Source: Sarocladium kiliense (Eukaryota; Ascomycota; Sordariomycetes; Hypocreales; Sarocladiaceae). Taken from it: a stretch of DNA of 64,000 bases. Both the position numbers and the translations under genes were made by a program. The notes under the pieces are model-generated. The model did not search any database. It worked only from the letters and a program-made list of their open reading frames with translations, and was not told where the DNA came from. The stretch spans positions 1,550,001 through 1,614,000 of the forward strand of contig JAUZTG010000029.1 in NCBI GenBank assembly GCA_030734395.1. The letters are read 5' to 3'. Below, in pieces: positions 23,676-35,950 of this stretch. Each line of letters begins with the position of its first letter. The stretch's first letter is position 1.

Positions 23676-26600
23676 TCACTGCACGGCGTCCCAGATAAAA
23701 TCGTCGTCAAGTCTTTCCACACCCACTGGTGTCCAATGCCAGACTCCTCGGCGCAGGGCAGTCTCCACAGTTTCGCGCTTTACGCGGTGGGTGGCAGCGC
23801 TGCTACGACAAATTGCAGCTTCACAGCTGTTGTCAGTCCAGCCGTAACGGAAGTCATCACCCCACCAGGCCCGAAGGTCCAGACCCACGCGAAGGGTGAT
23901 CAGAACGCCGGTGATATTGGCGTAGCCATCCAGCTCAATAGGGGTCAGTGCACAAGAGCCGCTGGGGAAGTTGGCACAAGCGGGAACACGTTTCGTTTCG
24001 GACCATTCAATTGACTCTTCGCGAGATGTTTCATGGTTCCATCGATACGCAGAGATATCAAATTCGCACCATTCCTCTGGCCCCTCGGCAGCACATCCAA
24101 GGCTGGCCCCGAAGAGATCAAAGCGGTAGCATTCCTTTGACGCGTTTGGACCAACGCCAACTTCGGCAATGTCAGAGCCGTCTGCGTCAGAAGCGGGTGT
24201 GAGGGATGCTGGTACGAATTCAACTAGCTGGCCACCTGAAGAGGCGAAATATGACTGTTCATCCTGAGAAGAGGGAGGGGCGATCAGGAAACCTTCCGAG
24301 AACCAAAGATCATTTGATGGATTGAAGAGCGGTCCAGGTTTCTCATTGTCAAACTGCAGCGAGGTCAGAACGATGATCAGACAATTCCAGTGAAGTGTGC
24401 CTTACATTTACGGTCCGATTACCAATATTACCACCGGTTGCACACATGCTTGGAACAGGACTAGCATCGGCCTGTGACGAAGTAGCACTTGACGCAATGG
24501 TGCTCGAGTTGTTCCATGCGGGTGCGCTGGCATGGTCAGCAGATGCGAGTCTTCCGACACACGTCGGTACTTACCTAGCCTGCCTTCGCAAAGCGCGCTT
24601 GATGGGCAGTGTCGCCAAAGTCGTCAGCGGGAATTTGAGGAGATGAGTTGTGGTCCCCTCTGGGACCTCGTTGCTCCAGGTACTGGTCACGGGGACGCCT
24701 GCAGCATTGGCGTTTCCGTATGCCACAGAACCGGCGGGGAACAACGTTGACTCGCTAGGCTCGGGTAATGAGCCATCGCCTGGGGCCTGAGCAGTTGCCG
24801 GGAGAGGTTCGCCTGCACCACCGCCAGCTCCGTACTCGGAGAGGGGCAAACCTGAAGGGCCAGTGATGACAGGGCCTCCGGAAGGGTCAGCGATCACGAT
24901 CATTGTGGATGTACGAGTGCCCGTCACAGTGATGGTAGGCTCACCAGCAGTCACAGGATCAGCGGAAGCTCTTGAAAAGATGGGCCCACCAGGAGGAGCA
25001 ATAGTCCCAGCATCGCCATTAGCAGGGTCGGCACCATTATAGCCGCTGATGTTAGAATCTCCGTTATCACCAGGACTTGAGCTGCCATTGTCGATGATTG
25101 GACCCGTTGGCAACGAGCCAGGGAGGCCGGCTGTAGCCATTGGAAGAGCGCTCTGGTCTGTGATGCCAGACGGAAGACCAACTCCAGAGGCAGGAGGGAG
25201 AATGACGGTTTGTTCGACAGGTGTCAAAGTGCCATCCGTCCCTGTTGTCATGACAGTGATACAGGTGGTGAGAGGACCACCGCCATCAGAGCCACCGCCA
25301 TCAGAACCACTGCCCGCGGATGGCGCGTTGCTACCAGCAGATGGCGGAGCTGGACCAGCGGAGGCGGCTGACCAGGGAGCCGCTTGGATGCCAGAGGTGA
25401 GGTGAGCATCTGTAGCCAGTGCCCCAGAGGCCTCAGAAGGGACCACAAATGTCGTTTCGATGGCAGAAGGGATGCCATCGGGTCCGATAATAGTGTATGT
25501 GCTGCATGTAGTTATCCCTCCCGCACCATTTGCATCAGGCGAGCCGGGAACTCCGGTGACCTGACCTGCAGGGCCTGAGAGAGGACCAGAAGCGTCAGTC
25601 GCTAGTGCAGAGCCCGTCTGGAAAGCTGGAGGAACAACCCATGTCGTGTCTACAACAGTTGGCAATCCATCAGGCCCCAAAACAGTATAAGAGGTGCATG
25701 TGGTATATGGTGCATCGCCGGCGTTGCTTCCAGCCCCGCCACCTGGAAGAGCTTGCGAAGCAGTATCTGGGAAAGGGGGTAGAGGGATAGACAAAGCATC
25801 TGAGGCCGAAGAGGGGATGAGAGTGGCTCCGGGACCGACGACAGGTCCACCAGTTACACCAGGCGCAGCAAGTGTGGTTTCGACGACTGTTGGCTTGCCA
25901 TCAGCACCGACAATCGTGAAGCAGGTTGTGGTGCCATCGCCTGGACCCGAGGAACCATCTGGTCCTGTGCCCGACGGAAGAGGAAGTTGAACGGAGATAC
26001 CTGGTGGCAGTCCTGAGATGGATGCTTGAGAGATAACTGGCCCTTGTCCGGGACCAGAGCCAGCCTGAGTAGGAGAAGCAGCCCATGTCGTCTCGATCAC
26101 AGTGGGCACACCGTCCGGACCAAGGATGGTGAAGCTCGCCTGGGTCATTGGACCAACCTGAGGAAGGGCAGATGCATCAGTGACAACACCACCATTTCCG
26201 TTTCCATTGTTGCCTGGGAAAGGCGTCACTGTCGCAACGGGGCCAGAGGTACTCGATAGACCGGGGTAATTCCAAGGCCAGTCAACAATTGTAGGCTTGC
26301 CGTCGCTTCCAAGGACTGTAACGCAAGTTGTTGCTCCGTCAGGTAGTTGGGCATCCGATGTCACAATGCCTCCGTCGCCGTTGGCATTTCCGTTTCCAGC
26401 AGGTCCTGGGACACTTGTGACAGCAGGGAAAGGGTCAGCAGGAGTGTTAGGATTGTCCCAAGGTGAGCCTATGACAGTGGGCTTGCCATCAGCTCCAATA
26501 ATGGTGATGGACTGCGCAAGAGCAGAGCCATCGGTGATTGCGGTGACAGAGAGTGGCCAGGCGGTAGCATCGGTACCCGGTATCCCAGCTGTGAAATCGA

Positions 26601-28394
26601 CAACGGTGGGTTTGCCATCGCTACCGATGATAGTGACACAAGTGACTACTCCAGAGTCATCCGCATCTGATCCAGCTGGACCAGGGACACCGGCGTTGGT
26701 TGCGGTGGGAGGAGACAAGGTGACGCCCACGGATACAGGGTTTGGCAACGTCTGAGCATCTGCGCCAGAGGCATAGATATCTGTAGGGAGGGGCTGATGG
26801 CCTGCTTGTGAACCATGACCCCATGGATGGCTGACTATGGTCGGCTGACCATCTGGGCCGATGATTGTGACTGAGTATGGGGCTTGGCCATCCTGGTAGT
26901 TACCATCGGAATTGCCTGTGCTGTCAGAAGGCCCTGAACTAGTATTGTCTGCTGAAGTGATCTGAGGTTGCGGTGGAGAGTTCTGGTTGACTCCGGAAGG
27001 ACCTGGCTTTCCATCTGTGACAAAAACAGGAGACTCGCCGGGGTGCCCGTAAGAGTCATCATCAGGATATGGTGAACCACTGGGGTCTGGGCCTGAGCTT
27101 GGGTCTCCAGACCCAGGAACGGCGCTGTCAGCTGGATTTGGTGTAGGGCCGTTTCCAGATGCATCACCAGGCTCCCCAGAGTTGGTTCCATCTGAATTGG
27201 GCTCAGGAGCACTTCCTGGCTTACTTCCTGACTGATCAAGGCCACTGTTGATTGGACCATTCGGAAGAGGAGCAGGTGCATCAGTGACTACGCTGGAATC
27301 GCCCGAAGTAGCTTGTGGCGAGCTATCAGAAGCAACAGTAGCAGGAGCACCGCCTGTACCCCAAATATCGATTGTGAGGGTGGTGAATGGTTTCACGGGT
27401 CCGTTCGTGACTTGACCAGCATCAGCAGATGATTGCCCTTGAGGAGCGCCTGAGCCCTTGTCAACAGGATGAGATGACTCAGGAGTGGCTGGTGATGACC
27501 CATCGGGAGATGAGACACCGGGGGAACTCCCGGCTGATAAATCGCCATCAGGAGAGGTGCCATCTGAGGAGCCATACGAAGGTGCCCCGCTTGAGGAAGT
27601 GCCACCCGGGACAGAGCCGTCGTCAGGATTGCCGCCATTGGAAGGTGATGTGCCATCGTCAGAGCCATCAGGATTCGAGCCATCTGGAGAAGAGCCATCT
27701 GGAGAGGTGACGCCGGACGGGGAAGAGGTGGCAGGGCTTGATGGAAGAACAGTGACAAATATGGTCGTGGTGCCTTGCATCACGCATGCTGGGTCGTGAG
27801 GCCACTCAGAAGGTCCTTCAGAGGCAGCTGGAGCGTTGCTACTATCTGGGTTTGGCCAGTCGCCAGGGTTGCCAGAACCTGAAGGGGAGGCACCGTTCGG
27901 CCAAGTCCCAGAGTTTCCATCTGGAGAAGGAGAAGTATTTCCAGGGAAACCATTTCCTGGAACTCCGTCGCTGGGCAAGCCCGGAACACCGTCGCCATTT
28001 GGCCAACCGCCCGAGTTGCCAGGTGAAGAAGGCGCACCACCGGCGTTCGGCCAGCTGCCAGAACTACCAGTAGAAGGGACATTGCCAGTTCCGCTTGGAA
28101 TCTGCCAGTCTCCAGGGTTGCCAGATGGGACAGGTAAGCCATTGCCAGCAGGATTTTGCCAGTCTCCTGGATTGCCTGAGGGCAAAGGCGCTCCGTTGCC
28201 ACTCGGTGGATGCCAGCCATCAGGGCTTCCATTTTGACCAGGAATGCCGTTGTCAGTTGGATCACTGCACCGTTCATGAGCAAACAGTCAGAATACATCT
28301 GGAAATGTACTTACCCGTATGCGTTGGCCTGGGCTTTCGCCAGGGCGAAGAAGCTGCTGGCCACAAGGGCACCGAGCGGCCTGGGAGCACGCAT
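23676..28394 (-). CDS. large secreted Pro/Gly/Ser-rich repeat protein with C-terminal DUF7371-like domain
   Basis: Four exons on the minus strand (28394-28315, 28264-24575, 24526-24406, 24353-23676; introns 50, 48 and 52 bp) keep frame and give 1522 aa. The first exon encodes a signal peptide (MRAPRPLGALVASSFFALAKAQA). Next come short repeats built on PSGNPGDWQNP, a long Ser/Pro/Gly/Asp-rich region, and about nine modules around the core G-x-DGxPT-x-V, several preceded by TTC(V/F)T(V/I). The last 225 residues form a compact domain with about ten Cys, the words GPLFNPSNDLWFSEGF, ITGVLITLRVG, WWGDDFRYGWTDNSC and AICRS. I associate this with the fungal domain called DUF7371, from memory. Secretion and wall or surface location are inferred from the signal peptide and composition. 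No GPI signal is visible. Function is unknown. Confidence 0.85.
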
Positions 28395-29608
28395 CTCGCG
28401 GCTCAGGAATACAAACTCGGGGTGGGCTTTCTTTGAAGAAGGGCAGTGAGTCAGATTTGAGCTCCAGGGAAAGGCGCTGAGCTGTCGCCACGACTCGAGA
28501 GACGGAGTCGATCAATAGAGAGAGGGCTGAGGCGAACAGAGAAGGGAAAGGAACGAAAGCGGTAGACTCGAGAAAAGGTGACGGGATAGAAGAGAGGTGA
28601 GGAGGAGAAAGTTTTCGACGAGAAGACGACAAGTTGGACGCAGACTTTCTCTTCTCTCGATTTCTTGCATAATGTGGCATCGGAAACAACGACCGATCAT
28701 CTTGCCTGCCGTGCCGCTTGGGGGGGATGACCTCCTTCCGTAGGGAAGTCTTGTTGGGACGTCCGGCAGGCTGCGATGACGTGACACGGTTTCAAAGCTT
28801 GAAGAAGGTCCAGCTCCGGGAGAACGAGCAGTCGGGATGATGATCGCTCCAGTACGAGGAGCGTTGGGCTTTGAGGCAGATAGGTGGGAGTCTAACGCTT
28901 TACTTCCATTTCCGTTCTATTGTACATAAGCTTTCTCTGCAGCGAAGTGATGCAGGGAACGTGAGGATGCAATGAGAAAATGACCACAAGACTCAGTGAT
29001 GCTGGCATTCCACGAGGCTGAAGGCTGTCGAGATACCGAGCTGACATGGCGCACCAAACTGCAAAGTCCAACAAGGTCGAGAGGTCGGATGTGTTGCCGT
29101 CGGTCCCCAACAAGTAGAGATATGATTGGCTTTGCGGCTCGACAGCCCACGGCAGCTGTTCTTGACGACTCAATCGGTTGGCACTTCTCGAATCCAGATT
29201 CTCTTATCAGCTGAGATAACAAACTCTCGGCAACTGGCTTGCAGCTGTCAAGCAGTTGGCAGGGACTGTCCAGCACCATGCCAGCGACCATGAGGTGGTC
29301 AAGGCAAGAGCGTGCAGTGTTCATGACGTCTAGATCAGTCCATAGCGGAAATTGCAAGGAGATGCATGTGACGTGACAAGAGTCGACCAGTCGGATCGGG
29401 AAAGCAGAAGCGAGGTCGAGACCGGTGGTGGGAATGGCTCGATGAGAGGTAGCGATCTCACTCGGGTGGGTGTTTAGATCAGGGGAAAGTGACGTTGATG
29501 GTCATTATCGGCTGTCTGAGGTTCTCGAGCGCTTGCCCAGATTCTGGATTCTGAGCCAAGATGTAAGACGAGGCGTGACAAGCAGTTGGAGGAGAAGATT
29601 TGTGACTT
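28395..29608. other. intergenic region, promoter of the secreted repeat protein
   Basis: About 1.2 kb precede the minus-strand secreted repeat protein and follow the 3' end of the RRT8-like gene. A minus-strand frame of 146 codons at 28917-29357 shows no recognisable motif and is treated as chance. No repeats or RNA genes were seen. Confidence 0.5.
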
Positions 29609-30630
29609 CTAGACCTCGTCTGTGTATTCCGGCGGTGGTTCACTCTCGCTTTCAGAAGGCACCGGCTGGGTTCCAGAAACAGACACATCGTCCGCCAGCC
29701 TTGCTCTCCTCTCTTCCTCGAGCCTGGCCACCCAAAGAGCAGCGCCAGTGGATGAAGTCAGGAGGAAAAAGAAAGAGAAAACAGGTATCAACTCCAGGAT
29801 CATTGCGACAGTTCCGAACCAGACATACTCCCAATTGTATCGTTGAACTTCCTTCTTCTTTTCCTGCTTGGTGAGACCCCGGAGCTGGAACCATCGATAA
29901 TGAGACAGCTTCCCGAGTCTCGTGCCCGTGATGATGATGAACGCTGGTGTGCCGACAAAGGGGATCAGGTTCAGCGGCAGGAAGACGATGAGCTCAATGA
30001 TTTGGATTATGCTCCACGGTGTGTAAATGGCAGAGGTCGTAGGTTTTCCAAGCATCTTCACTGCAGTCGGAGCATCAGGGAACAAAATGCGATGGGGCGA
30101 GATGAGCTCGACCCAGCCGACCTTGATGAGAGTGGCCTGTGAGTAGTGTTTAGTAATCGCACAATCCTGTAGCAGTGTAGTATTCCCGTAATACGCGACA
30201 AGACGCCGCAAATGATGCAGATTGCGCATGAGTAAGGTGAACTTACATCAAATACATCAACACGACTCTCGTCCACGAAGAACCCTTCAAACAGGCCCTG
30301 GATGATGACGAGGCCCTCGCCAAGCACGAGGACCACCGCGTTGACCCAAGCGCCCCATCCATGGAAAATAGCCAAGAAAGCATACTGAGGCAGGAAAGCA
30401 AATGTGAAGAGGATCATATAGACGAGGAAAGAAAGCAGCGAGAGAGGCACCAGCCGGCTGAGGAACACCGGCCAGAATTCGCGGTTTGACGAGAAGTACC
30501 AGATACCGCGCAACGGGTAAGACGCGGCGACACCTGCGCGTCTCAGGTACTTGATCGGTCGCTCCAAGCCGTGCCCATGGCCATGGCTGGGCGTCAAGGA
30601 AGCGGCGCGCTGCTCACCGTTTTGAGGCAT
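29609..30630 (-). CDS. multi-pass membrane protein, RRT8/LDS (EI24-like) family
   Basis: Two exons (30630-30247 and 30136-29609) with a 110-bp phase-0 intron give 303 aa. The architecture is a short polar N-terminus, then PIKYLRRAGVAASYPLRGIWYF, several hydrophobic spans (around 55-85, 95-120, 175-200 and 240-265), the segment GWVELISPHRILFPD after the intron, and a charged C-terminal tail with PPPEY. This order resembles fungal outer-spore-wall proteins RRT8/LDS1/LDS2, which in yeast sit on lipid droplets and the prospore membrane and support dityrosine wall formation. A role in sporulation here is inference. The start ATG at 30630 is the first in frame. Confidence 0.7.
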
Positions 30631-31388
30631 CGTGAGTCGTGGGTTCTATTGACCTGTGTTCCGAGTTGAGAATGCCGATGCCACGTAAATTCCTAGGCAG
30701 GTAGCGACAGCAGTCAGCCTTTGCCGACGTCATTTGACTTCTTTCGTGATAGCTGATTGCTGCCTAGGCCTACCCTGCACTGCACATTCCTCTTGTGATT
30801 TCCTCAACCTGAAAGGTGCGAGCCACATCGATAAATTCATTCGAATGGTTATTTTGACGATCCTGTATGAATGATGGCACAATATTGTAAGCCCTTGGTG
30901 TGCATGACAGGTTGATGCACCAATAAATCAAATTACAGTAGAGTGGTGACCGAATTGACCTGATAAACTCATGCGGAAACTAGGCGAATCGACCTAACTC
31001 TCCGTGTTTGCCATCATCAATACTAGTCATAGATACGAACTTGATGTATCTTGTATTCGGTTGTCGACCCGGCAAATTATTTTCATCATTGCTTGTATTT
31101 GATTTCTGCAGTTCCTGTGTTGAATTGCACAGTCCTGACAGCAACTGGCAACTGGAAGATGCTCCGCGTCCGAAACACACTCAAAGGTCGTCTTGTGAAG
31201 CCAATCTGCTTCAGGAAACAGGCAGTTGCGTCTGCCCGACAGACCGAGTACGCCAGCAAGGAGTGAGGTGAGAACGAACAGCGCCCAGACCGATTGCCAA
31301 CTCCACGGCGCCCGACGATGCTGGAACCCATGTATTTCTGACTTCACGCCAAGCGTGCCAGCGATTCGCTTCTGGCCTGAGGAATAAA
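30631..31388. other. intergenic region between divergent genes
   Basis: About 760 bp separate the RRT8-like gene (minus) and the next plus-strand gene. A minus-strand frame at 31027-31398 (123 codons, one hydrophobic span) overlaps the start of the plus-strand gene. It has no recognisable relative and is not called. Confidence 0.4.
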
Positions 31389-32387
31389 GTGACATCATTC
31401 CTAGTCTTGGAAGTCATGACCACCCATCTCACAGCGCATGCTATAAGAACAAAGATGACTCGAACTGGTATACTTTGGGTATTTGATACTCGCCAAATGC
31501 AAACACCGCCAGCATGGCACTTCCCATCACACCAAACCAATGACATAGCCAACGGCCAACAAGGTCCTCTTCCATCTCCACCATCCTACGATGATTCCAT
31601 TGCTCGAAACTCACCAACAAGACCTGATGGTAGTATGCAAACAGTCCCGAAGCCAGCAGGTGGCATGCACAAATTCCCTCCAACCTTCAATCTGTACGGA
31701 TCTTGGAGTCTAAGCGCAAACTGGAACGGACTCTGGTATCTTGGCCCTTCCAAAGAAGAGAAGCTCTACACTTTAGCGACGGGGAGACCCCTTTCCAAAG
31801 AAATACCTACGTTATACGAAGGACCAGATACAACAGGCCATGTGGTTGGCACAGTTCGGGTGCGCGATGAGCAAGATGTGGCAGATGTCTACGTCGTTGT
31901 GTTTCCACACGCAGGAAGTCCGCTTCAGCAGCCTCTCCACCTAATCATGGGTGATGCATACAACCTCAAGCACCCATTTGAGGCTCCGGTCGGTCAAAAT
32001 GCACATTCGGAGCGATTTGAGTGGCGCAAGACCAGCGGCGAGGAGGTGAAAGAGCTCAATGCCGACCGAGGAGGCTGGAAGCTTGTCCGGATGGCTGACG
32101 GAAGCCCAATACAGGGAGAGCGACCCGAAGGGTTGACAAGTGATGGGTTTGAGATCGTAGCTGTTGCTGCTTTTAATGTCACGAAGAGTCTGACAAAGGG
32201 TATGAAGTTCGCTTTTGTGGGACGAGGAACGACTGGCGAGTTTGGGGAGACATGGGAGGCTATCGTCGTACTGACGTTTCTGCAGTTGTATGAGCTTGAC
32301 TGCATGAACACAGCTAACGCGAGCTACCTTGGGAGGGACCCGGCAAAGAAAGGTCATCTGGCTGGGTTTGTCAATATGTCCGACTAG
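31389..32387 (+). CDS. conserved fungal protein of unknown function (possible tubby/LURP-like fold)
   Basis: A single open frame of 332 codons from the first ATG. The N-terminal 90 residues are poorly ordered and contain PLPSPPSYDD, a PPxY-like motif. From about residue 95 the sequence looks globular and ends in ETWEAIVVLTFLQLYELD. Words such as ERFEWRK followed by a GGWKLVR segment recall fungal proteins with a tubby/LURP1-like beta-barrel, but this is a weak impression. The true start is uncertain: ATG 31416 and ATG 31455 (A at -3) are alternatives that would remove the first 9 or 22 residues. No signal peptide or membrane span was seen. Confidence 0.6.
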   Translation: MTSFLVLEVMTTHLTAHAIRTKMTRTGILWVFDTRQMQTPPAWHFPSHQTNDIANGQQGPLPSPPSYDDSIARNSPTRPDGSMQTVPKPAGGMHKFPPTFNLYGSWSLSANWNGLWYLGPSKEEKLYTLATGRPLSKEIPTLYEGPDTTGHVVGTVRVRDEQDVADVYVVVFPHAGSPLQQPLHLIMGDAYNLKHPFEAPVGQNAHSERFEWRKTSGEEVKELNADRGGWKLVRMADGSPIQGERPEGLTSDGFEIVAVAAFNVTKSLTKGMKFAFVGRGTTGEFGETWEAIVVLTFLQLYELDCMNTANASYLGRDPAKKGHLAGFVNMSD

Positions 32388-32489
32388 GCACTGGTGTTTG
32401 AGAGATCAAGCGACATATGATACAAGCTAGTCGCAATGCTTTCAACATGAACAAACTATGCCTTTCAATTGACAGTTCCGAGTCCATGC

Positions 32490-33296
32490 TTAGCATGAGT
32501 TCTGTCCGTTGCCCGACAGGCCAGTCTTCTGGTACGCCTGTCCCCCAAGACACTCTGCTACAGTGACCAGCTCCAACCCGTTATCCTTTGCCCATTGAAT
32601 CACCCACGGGGTCAACTGCTGCACAGTCGAGGCGTAAGTCTCATGCATGAGGGGGATGTGGCCGTTGCCACTGGTGCCAGCCTGCTGGAAATACTGCTGG
32701 CTCTGGGAGGCGGAGGCGCCGTTCCAATCTTGGGAGTCGATGTCCATGGTCACGGAGGTGTAGCCGAGGGAGGACATGGTAGAGAGGAATTGACCACCGG
32801 TGTCTAGGTAAGGGGGACGGATGTAGGCGGGCTGAACGCCGACGAGGTTGGCGAAGGCCTGATCGAGGCGAGTAACCTCTTGGGAGATCTGGTCGGAGCT
32901 TGCTGAGCCCAAACCCTGAGGGTGAGACCTGGAACATAGTTCAGTATGACGTTGATGTGAGAGAAGCGCATGGGACGAGACAACTCACCAAGTGTGAGAG
33001 GCGATCTGGTGACCAGAAGCGAAAGCCTTCTTGACAGCGTCGGCGTGGTTGTAAATGCAGCCGTAGAGTGTGCCAGTCCAGAAGAAGGTAGCCTTGGCAC
33101 CAGCAGCGTCGAGGATGTCGATCAACTCGGACGTGTACTGATACGGGCCATCATCATAGGCGAGGGCAATGACACCGGACCGGCTGCATTGAGTGATGAC
33201 GCCTCCTCCCTGGCGACGGAAGACATCAAGCGGGCTTGGAAGAGCCGAAGCGGACCCAGCCAAGAGACCAGCGAGAAGAGCAGTTGCGCGAACCAT
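32490..33296 (-). CDS. secreted polysaccharide (chitin) deacetylase, CE4 family
   Basis: Two exons (33296-32989 and 32928-32490) with a 60-bp intron that splits a Trp codon give 248 aa. Residues 1-18 form a signal peptide, and FRR at 26-28 may be a propeptide cut. The CE4 (NodB) motifs are present in order: AYDDGP with Asp48/Asp49, SHTWSHP with metal-binding His101 and His105 (formed across the intron), RPPY, and DIDSQDW; a late LMHET supplies the expected His. The family removes N-acetyl groups from chitin or related wall polymers and uses a divalent metal. There is no chitin-binding module or GPI signal, so a soluble enzyme is likely. ATG 33296 was preferred to the upstream in-frame ATG because it starts the signal peptide directly. 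Confidence 0.93.
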
Positions 33297-35221
33297 GTTG
33301 ACAGCCTTGCGAAGATGTGATGCGAGGATGTGAGTTGGGCGCTGCAAAGGAAAGTCGTCGATCTGCCTGGGCTGTAATCTGAAGCTCCTGGATCTACAAT
33401 CGAGACCAAGGGCTTGGCCGACACCCTTTTATACATGATCAGATCGCATAAACAGCCCTCCGTCATGCCACGGCAAATACGACCGTTCTTGGAAACATTA
33501 CCCATCGGGCCCATGCATCTCAAGCACCCAAACAAACGAGGCTAACGTACTAAAGTGCCTTGGTCGCGCACGCATCCACCGCAGCCTGTTAGTTGAGAGG
33601 CTCACCTGTATGGGGCCATTGTCCCAAACAGGCCAGCGGAGGTGGTTTCGACTTGATTGAAGGGGGCATAGGCTGCGCGACCTAACCAATCTGTTTAGGT
33701 GGCGCTCCGGCAGAGGGACTTATGCCGGGAAAGAAAATCTGGGGCAAATTCAGGCACCTGTGGGGAATAAGACTGGCAAAGGGAGTAATAGCAACAGGGC
33801 TTGTGGTTGAGAAAGCTGTTGCTTTTAGCCGGTGGGAGAACCAGGCAATATGCGCAGGGCAATTGAGGCGAGCTACGGACGAAGGGCAGGAGAAGCGCGG
33901 ACAAGCGGACAGTTCGTAAATGCATGATGCTTGGAAGGATTGATCCTTTTCTGTATGGGATCTGTCAAAAGCAATATCGGGATATATATTCTGAAGCAGG
34001 TGTGACGGGTACAGCAAGGGATGTACATTAGGGTGCAGTACCATGGTGCGAGATGTGGTGTGGTTGCTGCTGTGCCGAGACTATTGACAACAGTGCCGGC
34101 TCCGACCGTGGCATCCATCGAGCCCAGGCTGTAGGAAGAGGATAGAGCATTTCTTCGACTTGGGTGCTTGAAGATGCTGAAGTTCTTGCCCACGGAGAGC
34201 TTTGCCCCGGGAGACTAATCATCGGGATGCCGATCTCTGTATTCAGCCTGTGAGGCAGTAAAGCCCCCACGTGTGCCGCAACTCGTAACAGATTCTACCA
34301 GCGACACAACTTTCAGCAATTAGTTACACATTTTGCCTCGATGGACTGCGTATGTGAGCACACTACAAAGTCATCAACACTTCGGTAGCTCGAGTTGAGT
34401 TCTAATGGAACCATCCCATGAGGTCGCCACGATAGGACAAACGCTTTCGCTGCCACGTCGGCGAAGAGGTATTTCGCCTCTAATCGCCCAACTTGTATTG
34501 CGGTTTGATTTTAAGGTCATTTAGGTAAGTTGTGTCGTAGAAAAACTGGCGAGGTGGTAGTGGCCGTAGCTCGGGGCTGCAATGATGGCTTCCCAAGATA
34601 CGGCCTGACTATCATCAGCTACCACACTTTGGTCTAACTGTAGCGGCCGTCCTTGATCAACTTTACTGTGCCCTTCAATGCGCCCAAAAAGAACTGCGGA
34701 CAAGAACTGCGGAGCTAACATCGCGTCCACGAGTCGTGAGATGCTAAGCCGCAGTGATGAATTTGATGAGAAGTCCTTGTGAGCGAATACTCTTGCACTT
34801 ACGAAGCACTTCTTCTGAATGAGAGCCTTGGCGTCGTGGAACCTCGGCAGCGCACTTCAAGGTCAGAATTTCTGACGAGAAGGCATTCGTCGTACTGCCG
34901 AGTTACTCAGCAACATCGTGAACAGTATCAGATGGGGACACTGCAGCTTACACACATTTGATGATGCGTTCTTGGCGGCGGTTGACTATTCACTTCCTTA
35001 GACTCAGGCACTCAAGCATGGTGAGCCTTCCAATAACGAGGGAGACCGAGTTCCTCCAACTAGATACTCGTACGTTCTGGGTTTGGTATAAGTAGAGAGT
35101 AGTTCTTCGCTCTTCGAAGCCTTCTACTTGTCACTCAGTTCAACAAAATCAATCCATCCACCATAAGATTGACACAAACAAACGCACAAGCCTCCTCATC
35201 CACATAGCTCCTCATACCACC
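33297..35221. other. 1.9-kb intergenic region
   Basis: This holds the CE4 promoter and, toward 35000-35221, a typical promoter and leader for the cysteine-rich gene that follows. Several frames of 60-120 codons occur on the minus strand between 33500 and 34270, but none shows a recognisable motif. No RNA gene was seen. Confidence 0.5.
35087..35095 (+). promoter_or_regulatory. TATA box of the cysteine-rich secreted protein gene
   Basis: TATAAGTAG lies about 135 bp before the ATG at 35222. Downstream there is a C/A-rich leader (TCAACAAAATCAATCC...) and a near-ideal start context (CACCATGG). This is the layout of a strong, inducible fungal promoter. Confidence 0.5.
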
Positions 35222-35950
35222 ATGGTAAACATCGCCCTCGCCAGCCGCCTTGTTGCGGTCCTTGCTACTCTGAGCATCTTCCCAACCTCCACCTTGGGCC
35301 AAACACGCGAACTGAGATCGTACTTCGTGGATGACTCCTTTCTGTGAAGGTTCGAACTATCGATACTGCTCGGGCATGACATTTGGTTCATGCTGCAAAT
35401 TGACCTATCCAAATGATATGTGGAGATTCAGCTGCGTGGGCTGCAACTCTGGGGACTTCCATTCGATGTGAGTTTTTACTATCCTCCTCAAACGACGGTT
35501 CGTCCCCGAAACGTATGTATTAACGACGACTTCTGATATGTAGCCACCGACGAAGGTCCCTGCGCAGCTCTTGCGGTAACCTGCTCCAAGCCAGAAACGG
35601 TGGAAACCCGAACTGCATGTTCCGGCAGGTCAACCCTCCTATCCACGGGCATCGATGGTGTCGTGCATGTAACCCGCTATTGGCCGCCATGGTAGACTCG
35701 GAGACTGGCAAAGAACTCGAGTGTACAACGGAAGCAGCAGAGGACGGCATTTGCTATAGAAGGCCGCCGCTTCAACCTCACCGCCATGGATGTCGCCACA
35801 CAAGATGAGCTTCACGCTTTCGTGCTGGAGTGAGTCGTGCCTAGTGCTGCCTCCAGTGCTGAGAACATCCCTCAGAAGTTCGACCAGTACGAGGTTGATC
35901 CTCCGGAATCTCCAGAGCCGGAAGAGGAGGCGGAGGAGTTGGAGCGATAA
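35222..35950 (+). pseudogene. disrupted small cysteine-rich secreted protein gene
   Basis: ATG 35222 has an excellent context and opens a clear signal peptide (hydrophobic core, Ala/Thr/Ser before the cut, then GQT). That frame stops at about 35347 (TGA). From about 35333 the +1 frame continues as a dense cysteine region with spaced Cys and a CC pair (about 35342-35440). A likely intron lies at 35468-35543 (GTGAGT...TAG). After it, coding-like segments appear in more than one frame, including a Cys-bearing stretch near 35550-35630 and an acidic tail rich in Glu/Pro that ends at TAA 35950, with an internal stop (TGA) near 35853. The picture is a secreted cysteine-rich protein gene broken by at least one frameshift and a stop, or an assembly indel in a live gene. 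It resembles effector-type small secreted proteins in general layout only; no family was recognised. Confidence 0.5.

Noticed and set aside
28917..29357. 146-codon minus-strand frame
   Set aside because: No recognisable motif, no splice partner and weak start context; treated as chance.
31027..31398. 123-codon minus-strand frame with one hydrophobic span
   Set aside because: It overlaps the start of the plus-strand gene at 31389 and resembles no family I can name with confidence.
33682..34270. Several minus-strand frames of 76-120 codons
   Set aside because: Overlapping frames without motifs in intergenic DNA; composition not gene-like.
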